A stretch of DNA of 64,000 nucleotides from Anaerolineaceae bacterium UBA6073 (GCA_002436085.1 DIXT01000033.1:16363-80362), one strand, 5' to 3'. Counted from the stretch's first letter, positions 1 through 8,300 are shown. A program made the numbers and translations. The notes: generated from the letters alone by a model not told the origin.

Positions 1-1
1 T

Positions 2-91
2 GTGGCGGAAATGCGCGCGTTGAAGCGCTGTTTAGATCCGCTGGGGCTGTTGAACCCCGGCAACATGTTCGCATGGGAGGGGGGCGCCTGA
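2..91 (+). CDS. C-terminal end of a FAD-linked oxidase (GlcD/lactate dehydrogenase type), cut by the window edge
   Basis: Only the last 29 codons and a stop are present. The frame ends with a cysteine followed by LDPLGLLNPGNMF, which matches the C-terminal signature of FAD_binding_4/GlcD-type oxidases (glycolate oxidase subunit D, D-lactate dehydrogenase). These flavoenzymes oxidise 2-hydroxy acids such as lactate or glycolate. The stop lies two bases before the etfB start, so the genes are almost certainly co-transcribed. Next to a ferredoxin-fused EtfA, the likeliest product is the lactate dehydrogenase subunit of an Ldh-EtfAB complex. Substrate specificity cannot be read from this fragment. 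Confidence 0.75.
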   Translation: MAEMRALKRCLDPLGLLNPGNMFAWEGGA

Positions 92-93
92 GC

Positions 94-906
94 ATGGAGA
101 TTGTGGTGTGCGTCAAACAAGTTCCGGCCAGCACGCGCGTGCGCCTGAACCCGGCCACGAACACAATCGTGCGGGAGGGTATTGACATGATGCTCAATCC
201 GTTCGACGCGTACGCGCTGGAAGAAGCGCTGCGCCTGAAGGAGAGCGCCGGAGGGCATGTCACGGTGCTCAGCATGGGCATCCACAGTGCGGCGGTGCTG
301 CTGCGCCAGGCGCTCGCGCTGGGCGCGGACCGGGCGGTGCTGCTGAGCGATAAACGCTTTGCGGGCGCGGACACCCTGGCGACCGCGTACACGCTTGCAG
401 CGGCTGTGCGCAAGCTCGGTGCGTGCGACCTGCTGCTGTGCGGCAGGCAGGCTGTGGATGGGGATACCGCGCAGGTCGGGCCTTCATTGGCGCAAAAGCT
501 GGGAGTTCCGCACTTGAGCGCGGTCAGACGGGTGTGTGTCGCGAGCGCCCGGGAGCTGCTGTGCGAGAAGATGACGGACGAAGGCTACCTGGAGATCAGG
601 CTGAGCCTGCCGGCGCTGTTGACGGTCGTCAAGGAGATCAATATCCCGCGCTTCCTGAGCCTGAAAGGTTATCTGCAGGCCCGCGGAGCGGAGCTTGAAA
701 TCTGGGGGGCGGATGACCTGGACGTTGACCCCGCGCGGATCGGGCTGGATGGTTCGGCCACCTGGGTGGTCTCTACCGCGGCCGCGGAGCGCCGAAAAGC
801 CGGCAAAGAAATCCACGGCACATCGGACGAAGCAGCTGCTGCAATTCTGGGCACGCTCAGGCAGAAAGGCTTGAGCAAACCTGAAGCTGGAGACGCGCGT
901 GGCTGA
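94..906 (+). CDS. etfB: Electron transfer flavoprotein beta subunit, bifurcating type
   Basis: This 270-residue protein is EtfB, which pairs with EtfA to carry electrons between a flavin dehydrogenase and other carriers. The start is placed at ATG 94 (MEIVVCVKQVP), directly after the upstream stop, rather than at an in-frame ATG 21 bases earlier that would overlap the oxidase. The FAD-binding segment reads CGRQAVDGDTAQVGPSLA, and the region before it (LSDKRFAGADTLATAYTL) matches the electron-bifurcating EtfB group that binds NADH. The gene overlaps etfA by 8 bases, so translation is probably coupled. With the upstream oxidase it forms an apparent three-gene operon. The family call is firm; the bifurcating role is inferred from motif and context. 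Confidence 0.93.
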   Translation: MEIVVCVKQVPASTRVRLNPATNTIVREGIDMMLNPFDAYALEEALRLKESAGGHVTVLSMGIHSAAVLLRQALALGADRAVLLSDKRFAGADTLATAYTLAAAVRKLGACDLLLCGRQAVDGDTAQVGPSLAQKLGVPHLSAVRRVCVASARELLCEKMTDEGYLEIRLSLPALLTVVKEINIPRFLSLKGYLQARGAELEIWGADDLDVDPARIGLDGSATWVVSTAAAERRKAGKEIHGTSDEAAAAILGTLRQKGLSKPEAGDARG

Positions 907-2095
907 GATTCGCGTCTTGATTGAAAAGTGCACTGGCTGCCGCAAATGCGTGCCTGCCTGCCCATACGGCGCGATCAGCATGGTCGGTAAAAAGGCGCTT
1001 ATCTCCGAAGCCTGCGTGTTCTGCGGGGCGTGCGTGGAAGTCTGCCGTTTTGATGCAATCCTGCTGCGCACTGAACCGACGGAGCAGGCTGGCGCGCCGG
1101 AGAGCAGCGGAATCTGGGTCTTCGCGGAACAAAGTGAGGGCAAGCCGAAACCTGTGGTGCTGGAACTGCTGGGCGAAGCGCGGGCTTTGGCGCGGAAGAA
1201 GCCCGCAAAAGTCAGCGCAGTCTGGTTAGGACCGCCGGCGCCGGAGCAATTCCAGAGCCTTATCGCGCACGGGGCGGATGAGGTGCTGGCTGTCACGGAC
1301 CCACGCCTGATGCGGCGCGACGAGCTGCTCTACCCGCAGGTGTTGGCGCGGCTTGCCGGCTTGCACAAACCGGAAATTTTTCTGTTCGGCGCGAGCGGCT
1401 TCGGGCGTTCCATCGCCCCGCGCGTGGCTTCGGCGCTGGATACCGGGCTGACCGCCGACTGCACCGGACTGGATATTGACCCCCAGAGTGGTTTGCTGCT
1501 GCAGACCCGGCCGGCTTTTGGGGGCAACTTGCTCGCTACCATCCTCTGCCACAGCCGCCGTCCGCAGATGGCCAGCGTGCGTCCGAAAGTGATGCAGGCG
1601 CTGCCAGCGGATTACGCGAGGCAGGGCAGCGTGCGCTTTGAAGCCATGGACCTGAGCGGTCTACCCGGGTTGGAGATTGTGTCAGTTCGGAAGAACGCGC
1701 AGGATGGACCGGGGCTGGACAGCGCGGAAATTGTGGTGGGCATCGGGCGCGGGATTGGCAGCGCGCGCCGGGTGGAGCTCTACCGTCAGTTAGCGGCAAA
1801 GCTTGGGGCCGGGCTGGCGGCTTCGCGCGCGGTGGTGGATTTGGGTTGGGCGGATTACGCTCACCAGGTCGGGCAGACCGGCATCACGATTGCCCCAAAG
1901 CTGTACCTGGCGTTTGGGATTTCGGGGTCGGTGCAGCACATGGCAGGGTTGGCGGAAAGTGCTTATATTATTGCGGTGAACAAGGATGAAAACGCGCCGA
2001 TTTTTATTGCGGCGGATGAACGCGTGAGGGCGGACTGCAATGAGGTGGCTGCCGCGCTGCTGAAGCATCTCGGCGAAGATTCGTTGCCCTCCTGA
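899..2095 (+). CDS. etfA: Electron transfer flavoprotein alpha subunit with N-terminal 2[4Fe-4S] ferredoxin domain
   Basis: A 398-residue EtfA starting at GTG 899, inside the end of etfB. Residues 1-55 form a ferredoxin domain with two CxxCxxCxxxC clusters (Cys11, 14, 17, 21 and Cys39, 42, 45, 49). The rest is a normal EtfA with the C-terminal FAD-binding segment (GISGSVQHMAG) and the typical ending around IFIAADERVRADC. Ferredoxin-fused EtfA is known from bifurcating complexes such as the Acetobacterium lactate dehydrogenase LctBCD and caffeyl-CoA reductase CarCDE, where the clusters route low-potential electrons. Here it would link an oxidase to ferredoxin and NAD. A repeat array follows immediately, with no clear terminator seen. 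Confidence 0.94.
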   Translation: MAEIRVLIEKCTGCRKCVPACPYGAISMVGKKALISEACVFCGACVEVCRFDAILLRTEPTEQAGAPESSGIWVFAEQSEGKPKPVVLELLGEARALARKKPAKVSAVWLGPPAPEQFQSLIAHGADEVLAVTDPRLMRRDELLYPQVLARLAGLHKPEIFLFGASGFGRSIAPRVASALDTGLTADCTGLDIDPQSGLLLQTRPAFGGNLLATILCHSRRPQMASVRPKVMQALPADYARQGSVRFEAMDLSGLPGLEIVSVRKNAQDGPGLDSAEIVVGIGRGIGSARRVELYRQLAAKLGAGLAASRAVVDLGWADYAHQVGQTGITIAPKLYLAFGISGSVQHMAGLAESAYIIAVNKDENAPIFIAADERVRADCNEVAAALLKHLGEDSLPS

Positions 2096-2101
2096 TATGT
2101 T

Positions 2102-3090
2102 GTCATCCTGAGTGTCAACGAAGGATCTTCCCTTTTTTTGTGAGATGCTTCGCCTGCGGCTCAGCATGACAAGCACTTGTCATTGCGATGCCTTAAAGAG
2201 CACAGGTCGCAGCGTGGCGATCCCCCTGGATTATCCCGTCATCGCGAGCGCAGCGCGGCGATCTCCCTGTTGGTCGGCAGGGAGATTGCCGCAGTCACTG
2301 GCGCACGCAAGCAGTCGCAAAGACGAATCCTGCGTCTTTTGCTTGTCATCCTGAGTGCCAACGAAGGATCTTTTCCCTTTTTTTGTGAGATGTTTCGCCT
2401 GCGGCTCAGCATGACAAGCACTTGTCATCGCAAAGCACGAAGCGAACTTCCCACATATAGGGAGATCGCCACGCTGTGCTCGCGATGACGAATCAAATGA
2501 CCAAGCAGCCTTCCTGTTGGTCGGCAGGGAGATTGCTTCAGTCGCTGGCGCACGCAAGCAGTCGCAAAGACGAATCCTGCGTCTTTTGCTTGTCATCCTG
2601 AGTGCCAACGAAGGATCTTCTCTCTTTTTTTGTGAGATGCTTCGCCTTCGGCTCAGCATGACAAGCACTTGTCATCGCAAAGCACGCAGCGAACTTCCCA
2701 CATATAGGGAGATCGCCACGCTGTGCTCGCGATGACGAATCAAATGACCAAGCAGCCTTCCTGTTGGTCGGCAGGGAGATTGCTTTAGTCTCTGGCGCAC
2801 GCAAGCAGTTGCAATGACGAATCCTGCGTCTTTTGCTTGTCATCCTGAGTGCTAACCAAAGATCTTTTCCCTTTTTCTACGAGATGCTTCGCCTGCGGCT
2901 CAGCATGACAAGCACTTGTCATCGCAAAGCACGCAGCGAACTTACCACAATCAGGGAGATTGCTTCAGTCGCTGGCGCACGCAAGCAGTTGCAATGACGA
3001 ATCAAATGACCAAGCAGCTTTCCTGTTGGTCGGCAGGGAGATCGCTTCAGTCGCTGCGCACGCAAGCAGTCGTAATGACGCGCTTTTACG
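2102..3090. repeat. Tandem 247-bp repeat array (four units) filling the etfA-EF-G gap
   Basis: The motif GTCATCCTGAGT begins at 2102, 2345, 2592 and 2839, giving spacings of 243, 247 and 247 bases. Each unit begins with an element that opens with GTCATCCTGAG and closes with CTCAGCATGAC, an imperfect inverted pair around a T-rich middle. It continues with a second element containing ATCTCCCTG and CAGGGAGAT (9-bp stem, for example near 2260-2285) and GCGCACGCAAGCAGTCGCAA. Units two and three are nearly identical by eye; the last part is degraded. Every frame is open in places, but the predicted peptides are repeat translations, not genes. Confidence 0.85.
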
Positions 3091-3130
3091 AACGCAACGC
3101 GGCGTGTACTATGCATCCATGATATATAAA

Positions 3131-3158
3131 AAGCGGCTGCCACGATTGGCAGCCGCTT
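3131..3158 (-). terminator. Rho-independent terminator of the EF-G-like gene
   Basis: A perfect 12-bp stem (AAGCGGCTGCCA / TGGCAGCCGCTT) with loop CGAT. Read on the minus strand, the stem is followed by TTTTTATATA. It lies 22 bases after the stop of the leftward EF-G-like gene. Confidence 0.85.
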
Positions 3159-3180
3159 GGAAATCTAAAACGAAAGAAGT

Positions 3181-5247
3181 TTATTCCTCTTCCTTAAGTT
3201 CTTTCTGACGGGCGTCGATAATTTCCTGCGCCAGGTGGGTCGGCACCAGATCGTAATGGTCGAATTCCATGCTAAAGTGCCCGCGTCCGCCGGTCATGGA
3301 GCGCAGAGTGGTGGTGTAGCGCAGCATTTCCGCCAGGGGCACCGTGGCGGTCACAACGGAACGACCTTTTTCCGTGTTCATGCCCTGCACGCGCGCGCGG
3401 CGGGTGTTCATGTCGCCCAGCACGTCGCCCATGTTCGCTTCGGGAACGACCACAGTCACTTTCATGATCGGCTCGTAGAGCACCGGGTTGGCATCTTTGA
3501 AGGCCAGCTTGAAGGCTTCGCGCCCGGCAATTTCAAAGGCGATAGGTTTCGAGTCTACCGGGTGTTCCTTGCCGTCTGTGATCGATACGCCTACGTTGTG
3601 TACCGGATAGCCTGCCACCGCGCCGTCCTTCATCACCGAACGAATACCTTTTTCAATCGGACCCATATAGCTGCTGGAAATGGCACCGCCGAAAACATCG
3701 TTGCTGAAGCTGAAGTCCTCATCCTTGATCGGGAAAACTTTCAGGTGCACTTCGCCAAACTGTCCGGAACCGCCGGTTTGCTTCTTGTGGCGGTACATCG
3801 CGCTGGCTTCCTTGGTGATGTGCTCTTCGTACGGCACCTTGGGTTCCAGCAGGTTCATACTCATCTGGAACTTTTGCTCAGCGCGGCGGACTGCCACGTC
3901 GATGTGCTGGTCGCCCATCCCGAACAGCAGGGTCTGGCGGGTAGCGGGTTCCATGCGCCAGGTGAGGGTCAGGTCTTCTTCGCACAGGCGGGCAAGTGTG
4001 GTGCTCATCTTGGCAGCGTCGGACTGGGTCTTGGGGCTCACCGCGACCCGGTAGAGCGGGCTGGGGTATTCGGGCATGGGTAGGGTCAGGTTCTGCTCTT
4101 TGGTAGTGAGCGTATCGCCCGTTGTGGTCAGGTTCAACTTGGCAACTGTACCAATATCACCGCTGTGAATGACAGAGACGGGCAGGTTTTCTTTGCCATA
4201 TGGCACCTGCATCCCTGCCAGGCGTTCTTCTTCGCCTTTGTTAGCGTTCCATACGCGGGTATCCGAGCTCATTACACCGGAGAACACGCGGAAGAAAGTC
4301 TGTTTGCCCACAAAGGGGTCCGCGGTTGTTTTCCAGACGTAGGCGGCGAGTGGGCCGGAATCCGACGGGGTCAGCTTAACATCACCCTTGGGAGATTTCG
4401 CGATGACCTCAGCGTGTTCGGAAGGGGATGGCGCAAGGCTGCTAAGCGCTTCCAGGAGAGGCGCTAAGCCGATCATATGACCACCGGCAGCTACCATGAC
4501 CGGAATGACGTTGCTGACCTGCACAGCTTTGTGCAGCCCTTGCAGCGCTTCTTCCGTTGTCAGGTCGCCGTTTTCAAAGTACTTCTCAAGCAGCGAATCT
4601 TCGCCTTCGGCAGCCACTTCAATCAGTTTGAGGCGGGCTTCTTCGGCCTCTGCCTGGAATTCGGCCGGGATTTCCACGGCGGTCTTGCCTTCGCCCTGGT
4701 AGGCTTTCATGCTGATCAGATCAATGACACCTTTGAAATCTGCTTTTTCACCCCAGGGAAGCTGCATGGGGATCAGGCGGTAGTCGGTTTGTTCCTGGAC
4801 GGAAGCGAGCGCTTTTTGAAAGCTGGCGTTTTCGCGGTCCATCTTGTTAATCACCATGAACATGGGCAGGTTCAATTTTGCCGCGTAATTCATCGCGGTT
4901 TCTGTTCCCACTTCCACGCCGCCAACCGAATCGACCAGGATCAGGACGCTGTCTGCCACGCTCATGGCCGAGACCACTTCTCCGACGAAGTCCGAATATC
5001 CGGGGGTATCCAGCAGGTTAAACTTCAGGTCCTTGTAGATTACCGGGATCACCGAAGTGAACAAGGATATCCCACGGCGGTGCTCTTCATCGTCGAAGTC
5101 TGAAACGGTTGTTCCGTCTTCGATTCTGCCGAGGCGGGTGGTGGCGCCGGTGAAGTGCAGGAACGCTTCGGTGAGCATGGTCTTGCCGGAGTTGCTGTGT
5201 GACGCAAGGACGATGTTGCGTACAGAGGCTGTCGAGAATTCTTTCAT
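3181..5247 (-). CDS. Elongation factor G-like translational GTPase (EF-G paralogue)
   Basis: A 688-residue EF-G family GTPase. The start is set at ATG 5247 (MKEFSTASVRN), preceded by AAGGAAGG; an open frame runs further upstream but lacks family similarity. GTPase motifs are G1 SHSNSGKT (residues 16-23), G3 DTPGYSDF (80-87) and G4 NKMD (134-137). Canonical EF-G has GHxDAGKT and DTPGHVDF, so this is the EF-G2/FusA2-like branch, where the G3 histidine is replaced by tyrosine. Domains II-V follow, including the RRARVQGM and MTGGRGHFSMEFDHY segments of domain V. Canonical EF-G promotes translocation and ribosome recycling; the paralogue's precise role is not established. No ribosomal protein genes are adjacent. 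It could be misnamed fusA, but the sequence fits the paralogue. Confidence 0.9.
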   Translation of the reverse strand: MKEFSTASVRNIVLASHSNSGKTMLTEAFLHFTGATTRLGRIEDGTTVSDFDDEEHRRGISLFTSVIPVIYKDLKFNLLDTPGYSDFVGEVVSAMSVADSVLILVDSVGGVEVGTETAMNYAAKLNLPMFMVINKMDRENASFQKALASVQEQTDYRLIPMQLPWGEKADFKGVIDLISMKAYQGEGKTAVEIPAEFQAEAEEARLKLIEVAAEGEDSLLEKYFENGDLTTEEALQGLHKAVQVSNVIPVMVAAGGHMIGLAPLLEALSSLAPSPSEHAEVIAKSPKGDVKLTPSDSGPLAAYVWKTTADPFVGKQTFFRVFSGVMSSDTRVWNANKGEEERLAGMQVPYGKENLPVSVIHSGDIGTVAKLNLTTTGDTLTTKEQNLTLPMPEYPSPLYRVAVSPKTQSDAAKMSTTLARLCEEDLTLTWRMEPATRQTLLFGMGDQHIDVAVRRAEQKFQMSMNLLEPKVPYEEHITKEASAMYRHKKQTGGSGQFGEVHLKVFPIKDEDFSFSNDVFGGAISSSYMGPIEKGIRSVMKDGAVAGYPVHNVGVSITDGKEHPVDSKPIAFEIAGREAFKLAFKDANPVLYEPIMKVTVVVPEANMGDVLGDMNTRRARVQGMNTEKGRSVVTATVPLAEMLRYTTTLRSMTGGRGHFSMEFDHYDLVPTHLAQEIIDARQKELKEEE

Positions 5248-5665
5248 TGATGTGACCTTCCTTATTTGTTGCGCGGTGAGGCGGCACCACGCACAATAGA
5301 ATAATTGGTATCGATAAACATGCCAAGTTTTCATTATATCAAAAAACAAGCGGACTGAAAACCAAAACGACACCAAAAGTTGAGAACCAAAAGTTGAGAC
5401 TCTTACTCTGTCGTAATCTCTAGTTGTCCATAAATCTGGGGATGGATCTATTGAACAAGAAAAAGCATCGTACCCGGCGGGATAAATACCTACATGAAAC
5501 ATATTTTAAGATTATCTATCAAAAGGAGGTGGATAAATAGGAGAGAAAGGGAAAGGTCTTAGCACCACTCTACCCTTTTACCATTAAGTAGGTTAACATT
5601 TTATCTGGTTCATGAGATAATAGTTCAATAACTAGTCTCTCATATTTCTGCTGTTGGGGTTTCTT
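5248..5665. other. Gene-free AT-rich gap with a short tandem repeat
   Basis: No coding frame was recognised. A 14-bp unit (ACCAAAAGTTGAGA) is repeated back to back at 5372-5385 and 5386-5399. Base composition becomes AT-rich here and stays so to about 7.67 kb. Confidence 0.5.
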
Positions 5666-6121
5666 ATGATAAAAAAGACCGTTGTATTAATATTATTAGC
5701 AACTATGTTTCTTTCATCCTGTAAGGTTCAATCCTCAGTCACAGTGCATCCTACAGCCACAAGCATGCCATTTTGTAATCGAAGTGATGTGGAAAAAGTA
5801 GCCAACGAGTTTAATGAACTAATTACCTATTTTGTCCGCGTGAATGAAAATGTCACTAAAGGAGATCTATCGGATCTTGATAAAACGATGTCAGAAGTCT
5901 TGTTGATACGCGAGAAGGTAAACAAAGTAATCGTTCCTCTCTGTCTAGAGGACTCCCAAAGTTATCTCGTCGAGGGGCTAGACTACTATTATGAAGGGTT
6001 AAAAAACGTTAAAATGAAGTCAAGTGATTGGTATATTTCAGAAAAGTTTGAATTGGCAACCGAGCAGTTTGATAAATTTAACGATGAATTGTTGAAGGCT
6101 CTTGTCATAGTGTCAGATTAG
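5666..6121 (+). CDS. Small putative lipoprotein, function unknown
   Basis: A 151-residue protein that I do not recognise. ATG 5666 is chosen because the resulting N-terminus (MIKKTVVLILLATMF) is a clean signal peptide ending in the lipobox LSSC with Cys19 as the probable lipidated residue. A TTG four codons upstream is possible. After a short Thr/Ser-rich linker, the mature part is charged and predicted by eye to be mostly helical, with no catalytic motif. Its DNA is clearly AT-rich compared with the GC-rich genes on either side. It opens a short island of orphan genes (5.6-7.3 kb), suggesting acquisition by transfer or a fast-evolving local set. Probably a surface-attached helical protein; no function is claimed. 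Confidence 0.6.
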   Translation: MIKKTVVLILLATMFLSSCKVQSSVTVHPTATSMPFCNRSDVEKVANEFNELITYFVRVNENVTKGDLSDLDKTMSEVLLIREKVNKVIVPLCLEDSQSYLVEGLDYYYEGLKNVKMKSSDWYISEKFELATEQFDKFNDELLKALVIVSD

Positions 6122-6302
6122 AACAGTTGGGACTCTTAAAATTATTGGTCTTTCAGTAATGATTGTTTTCTTTTCTCACTATTTTTATTATTTTTGTTTG
6201 GGTCTCGACGGTTAGGTAATAATTTGCTTGGGTTTCTACACACAATCGGTCAAGTTATCGTTTATTGCTTTTGTTCGTTTGGGAAATTTTGAGGTCATTC
6301 TT

Positions 6303-6698
6303 ATGGCGGAAAAAAATCAAAATCAAATTATTGAGTTGTCGATTCTGCTAGATCCGGATGAAAAATTACTTGCTACCTCCCTTTTTCACACAACCCCAGG
6401 CTTCTTAGGAATCCTAGTATTTCGATTAGGTTCGTCTTTTTATTCAAAAAGGTTCTATGTTGCATTAACCGATAGGAGGGTTATTGTCTTAGAGCGAACA
6501 TTTCCACTCATGGACTTGGCTGCTCATCATTCATTACAATACAAGGAGTTGGAAATCTGGAATGGCTACTTGTTCATTTTCCGGCGGCAAAAAAACGAAA
6601 GGCAATTGAGTTTTGAGTGGACAATAAGCAGGAAAGAACGGGAGAAATTTTTTGCGATAGTTAGGGAAAAATCCGTCATCGAGCCAGCCATTATCTAA
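6303..6698 (+). CDS. Hypothetical protein with possible PH-like fold
   Basis: A 131-residue protein starting at ATG 6303 with GAGGT eight bases upstream; an in-frame TTG at 6228 gives an implausible extension. The central part (FYVALTDRRVIVLERTF) resembles the strand pattern of bacterial PH-like domains, where a 'lT..Rvi' strand pair recurs, and the end is a basic, amphipathic helix (SRKEREKFFAIVREK). No signal peptide is seen; one moderately hydrophobic segment (PGFLGILVFRLGSSF) could touch a membrane. It is AT-rich like its neighbours and lies 180 bases after the lipoprotein gene on the same strand. The fold assignment is a guess from pattern; function is unknown. Confidence 0.55.
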   Translation: MAEKNQNQIIELSILLDPDEKLLATSLFHTTPGFLGILVFRLGSSFYSKRFYVALTDRRVIVLERTFPLMDLAAHHSLQYKELEIWNGYLFIFRRQKNERQLSFEWTISRKEREKFFAIVREKSVIEPAII

Positions 6699-6716
6699 TA
6701 GGATGGTATCTTTAAC

Positions 6717-7313
6717 TCAAATTTCTCTATGAGTCTCTAACCTGTGGATATAATCATCGATAAATTTGTTGTTTTTATTCACACGATTAATTATGCGCAT
6801 GTACAGCACACCAATAACTATAATGATTGGAAACCAAAAGATTGCGAGGTTGATGAATAATTCGTTGTACGTAGCAACTGTTGGCAGCATTGCATAACTG
6901 GCAACCAAGCAGATTGCTCCTAAGATTATTAACATCACTCTGTACTTTCTAGCCCATTCTTCAAGTATCTTTTTTTGTTGAATGAGTTCAGAGATTTTTC
7001 TTTCCTCAGCTGTTTTTTCACTTGATAGGAGTTGCTGCTGTTCAAGATCGGTAATTGTTGCTTGCTCGGGAATTAATGTCTCCTTTATTATTGAATCTGT
7101 TTCCGCAAGACATAGTTTTTCTTCCTGTCCATTTCTTGTTTCACCATTTTCAGTTTCAATTCTTTCTTTAGTAAGCAATAGGTGAATAATTCCCCCACCT
7201 CTTATTACTCGAAATTCGTTTCCGCAATTCAGACATACTCCAGACTCAATGTCAGGACCAATCTGTAATTCGTTTTTACAATTGGGGCAACTTATGCGAA
7301 CACAGTTTTCCAT
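6717..7313 (-). CDS. Zinc-ribbon, coiled-coil membrane protein, function unknown
   Basis: A 198-residue protein. The N-terminus carries a zinc ribbon (CPNC at 9-12 and CLNC at 27-30), followed by a Glu/Gln-rich stretch of about 80 residues that looks like a coiled coil. Two hydrophobic segments lie between about 125 and 175 (MLIILGAICLVASYAML and LAIFWFPIIIVIGVLYM), and the tail is short and charged. The zinc ribbon probably faces the cytoplasm. The gene converges on the PH-like gene with only 18 bases between them. It is AT-rich like the two preceding genes. Proteins with a zinc ribbon plus membrane hairpin are common but functionally diverse, so no role is assigned. Confidence 0.6.
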   Translation of the reverse strand: MENCVRISCPNCKNELQIGPDIESGVCLNCGNEFRVIRGGGIIHLLLTKERIETENGETRNGQEEKLCLAETDSIIKETLIPEQATITDLEQQQLLSSEKTAEERKISELIQQKKILEEWARKYRVMLIILGAICLVASYAMLPTVATYNELFINLAIFWFPIIIVIGVLYMRIINRVNKNNKFIDDYIHRLETHREI

Positions 7314-7676
7314 GTTTCACCGTTGAAATTGTTACTTATGGATTGTCTATTTTATTCATTATAATCGGAAATACTTTACCTTCCTTTCAATTTGTATTCT
7401 TTTAAAACCGTTATCTCTGACAAGTGGTCCAACAAAGAGAAATGTACGGACTAATTCGAGCACATGTTATGCAGTGAACTATATTATTTAACAGAACCGC
7501 AAGATTGGGCGATATAAGCCAGGCCAACCTAATTAACCTCATGGGTAAGAAAGTTACCAGGATTACTGATTGATATTCAGCTTTATGCGGTACATTACGA
7601 GCGTTGTACATTACGAGCGTAGAGAACATATACGATTCAAGAGTACAATTGTACGGTAAATTATTAAGGAGAATCA
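7314..7676. promoter_or_regulatory. Upstream region with a direct repeat and a palindrome
   Basis: This 363-base gap has no recognisable gene. It holds a 15-bp direct repeat (GTACATTACGAGCGT) at 7590-7604 and 7606-7620, and a perfect 12-bp palindrome (GTACAATTGTAC) at 7643-7654. The ribosome site AAGGAG follows just before ATG 7677. Repeats and palindrome share GTACA, so they may be sites for one regulator of the downstream gene. The regulatory reading is inference. Confidence 0.4.
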
Positions 7677-8192
7677 ATGAAAACTTATAAGCTTGACCCG
7701 GCGAAATTACCCGCCCAAAAGAAAACGCTTATCCTTGTCTACGGCATCACGTTCCTGATTATGGCCGCTATCTCAGTGGGACTCAACTGGAACCGCGACA
7801 GCATGAAGTCCCTGGTATGGATGATCCCCCTGATTGCCGCCTTGTTTGTTTATTCCGGCCTGCGGGCTTACAAACAGCGCCAGCAACTTTGGGAAGAATA
7901 TGCTTTCTCGGTCTCGGAAGACGGTCTGGTGCTGCACCAACCCAAGTATCCTGAGCTTAAGCTCTCCAAGGCTGATATCACGGAAATTGAGGACGTCAAG
8001 AACGGGACCTACGTCTCAACCACGCGCGGGAGACGGCTGTTCGCGATTACCAAGCTTTTCCCGGACGGGGATTACGCGGAACTGCGCGCCACCATGCTGC
8101 GCTGGATTGATGAGAACAAGCATCCCCAGGCTGTCGTTGAAGAGGCCGCTGCTGAGCCTGCAGAAGAAGAAGACTTGCCGGAGCAGGAGTAG
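7677..8192 (+). CDS. Two-helix membrane protein with a YcxB-like cytoplasmic domain
   Basis: A 171-residue protein starting at ATG 7677 after AAGGAGAATCA. Two transmembrane segments occur at about residues 17-35 (TLILVYGITFLIMAAIS) and 46-62 (SLVWMIPLIAALFVYSGL), a short hairpin topology. The remaining domain has alternating strands (YAFSVSEDGLVLHQ, ADITEIEDVKNGTYVSTT) followed by a helix, as in the YcxB-like/PH-like C-terminal domains of small bacterial membrane proteins. It ends with an acidic Ala/Glu-rich tail. Composition returns to the GC-rich style of the chromosome. A strong terminator follows. Function is unknown; the domain comparison is by pattern only. Confidence 0.65.
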   Translation: MKTYKLDPAKLPAQKKTLILVYGITFLIMAAISVGLNWNRDSMKSLVWMIPLIAALFVYSGLRAYKQRQQLWEEYAFSVSEDGLVLHQPKYPELKLSKADITEIEDVKNGTYVSTTRGRRLFAITKLFPDGDYAELRATMLRWIDENKHPQAVVEEAAAEPAEEEDLPEQE

Positions 8193-8210
8193 CAGAATTC
8201 CTTACCATAA

Positions 8211-8241
8211 AAAAGACCGGTCCGCAGAGGTCCGGTCTTTT
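8211..8241. terminator. Bidirectional terminator between convergent genes
   Basis: A 10-bp stem, AAAAGACCGG / CCGGTCTTTT, with an 11-base loop. A/T runs on both ends let it serve both the rightward membrane-protein gene and the leftward acetyltransferase gene. Confidence 0.8.
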
Positions 8242-8300
8242 CATTTTTATGGCCAGCACTTTCGATTGAAACAGCGCGGACCTCTCGAGGCTTGCGCCCA

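Noticed and set aside
5248..5502. Longer EF-G open frame upstream of ATG 5247
   Set aside because: No EF-G similarity, AT-rich, and a better ribosome site at 5247.
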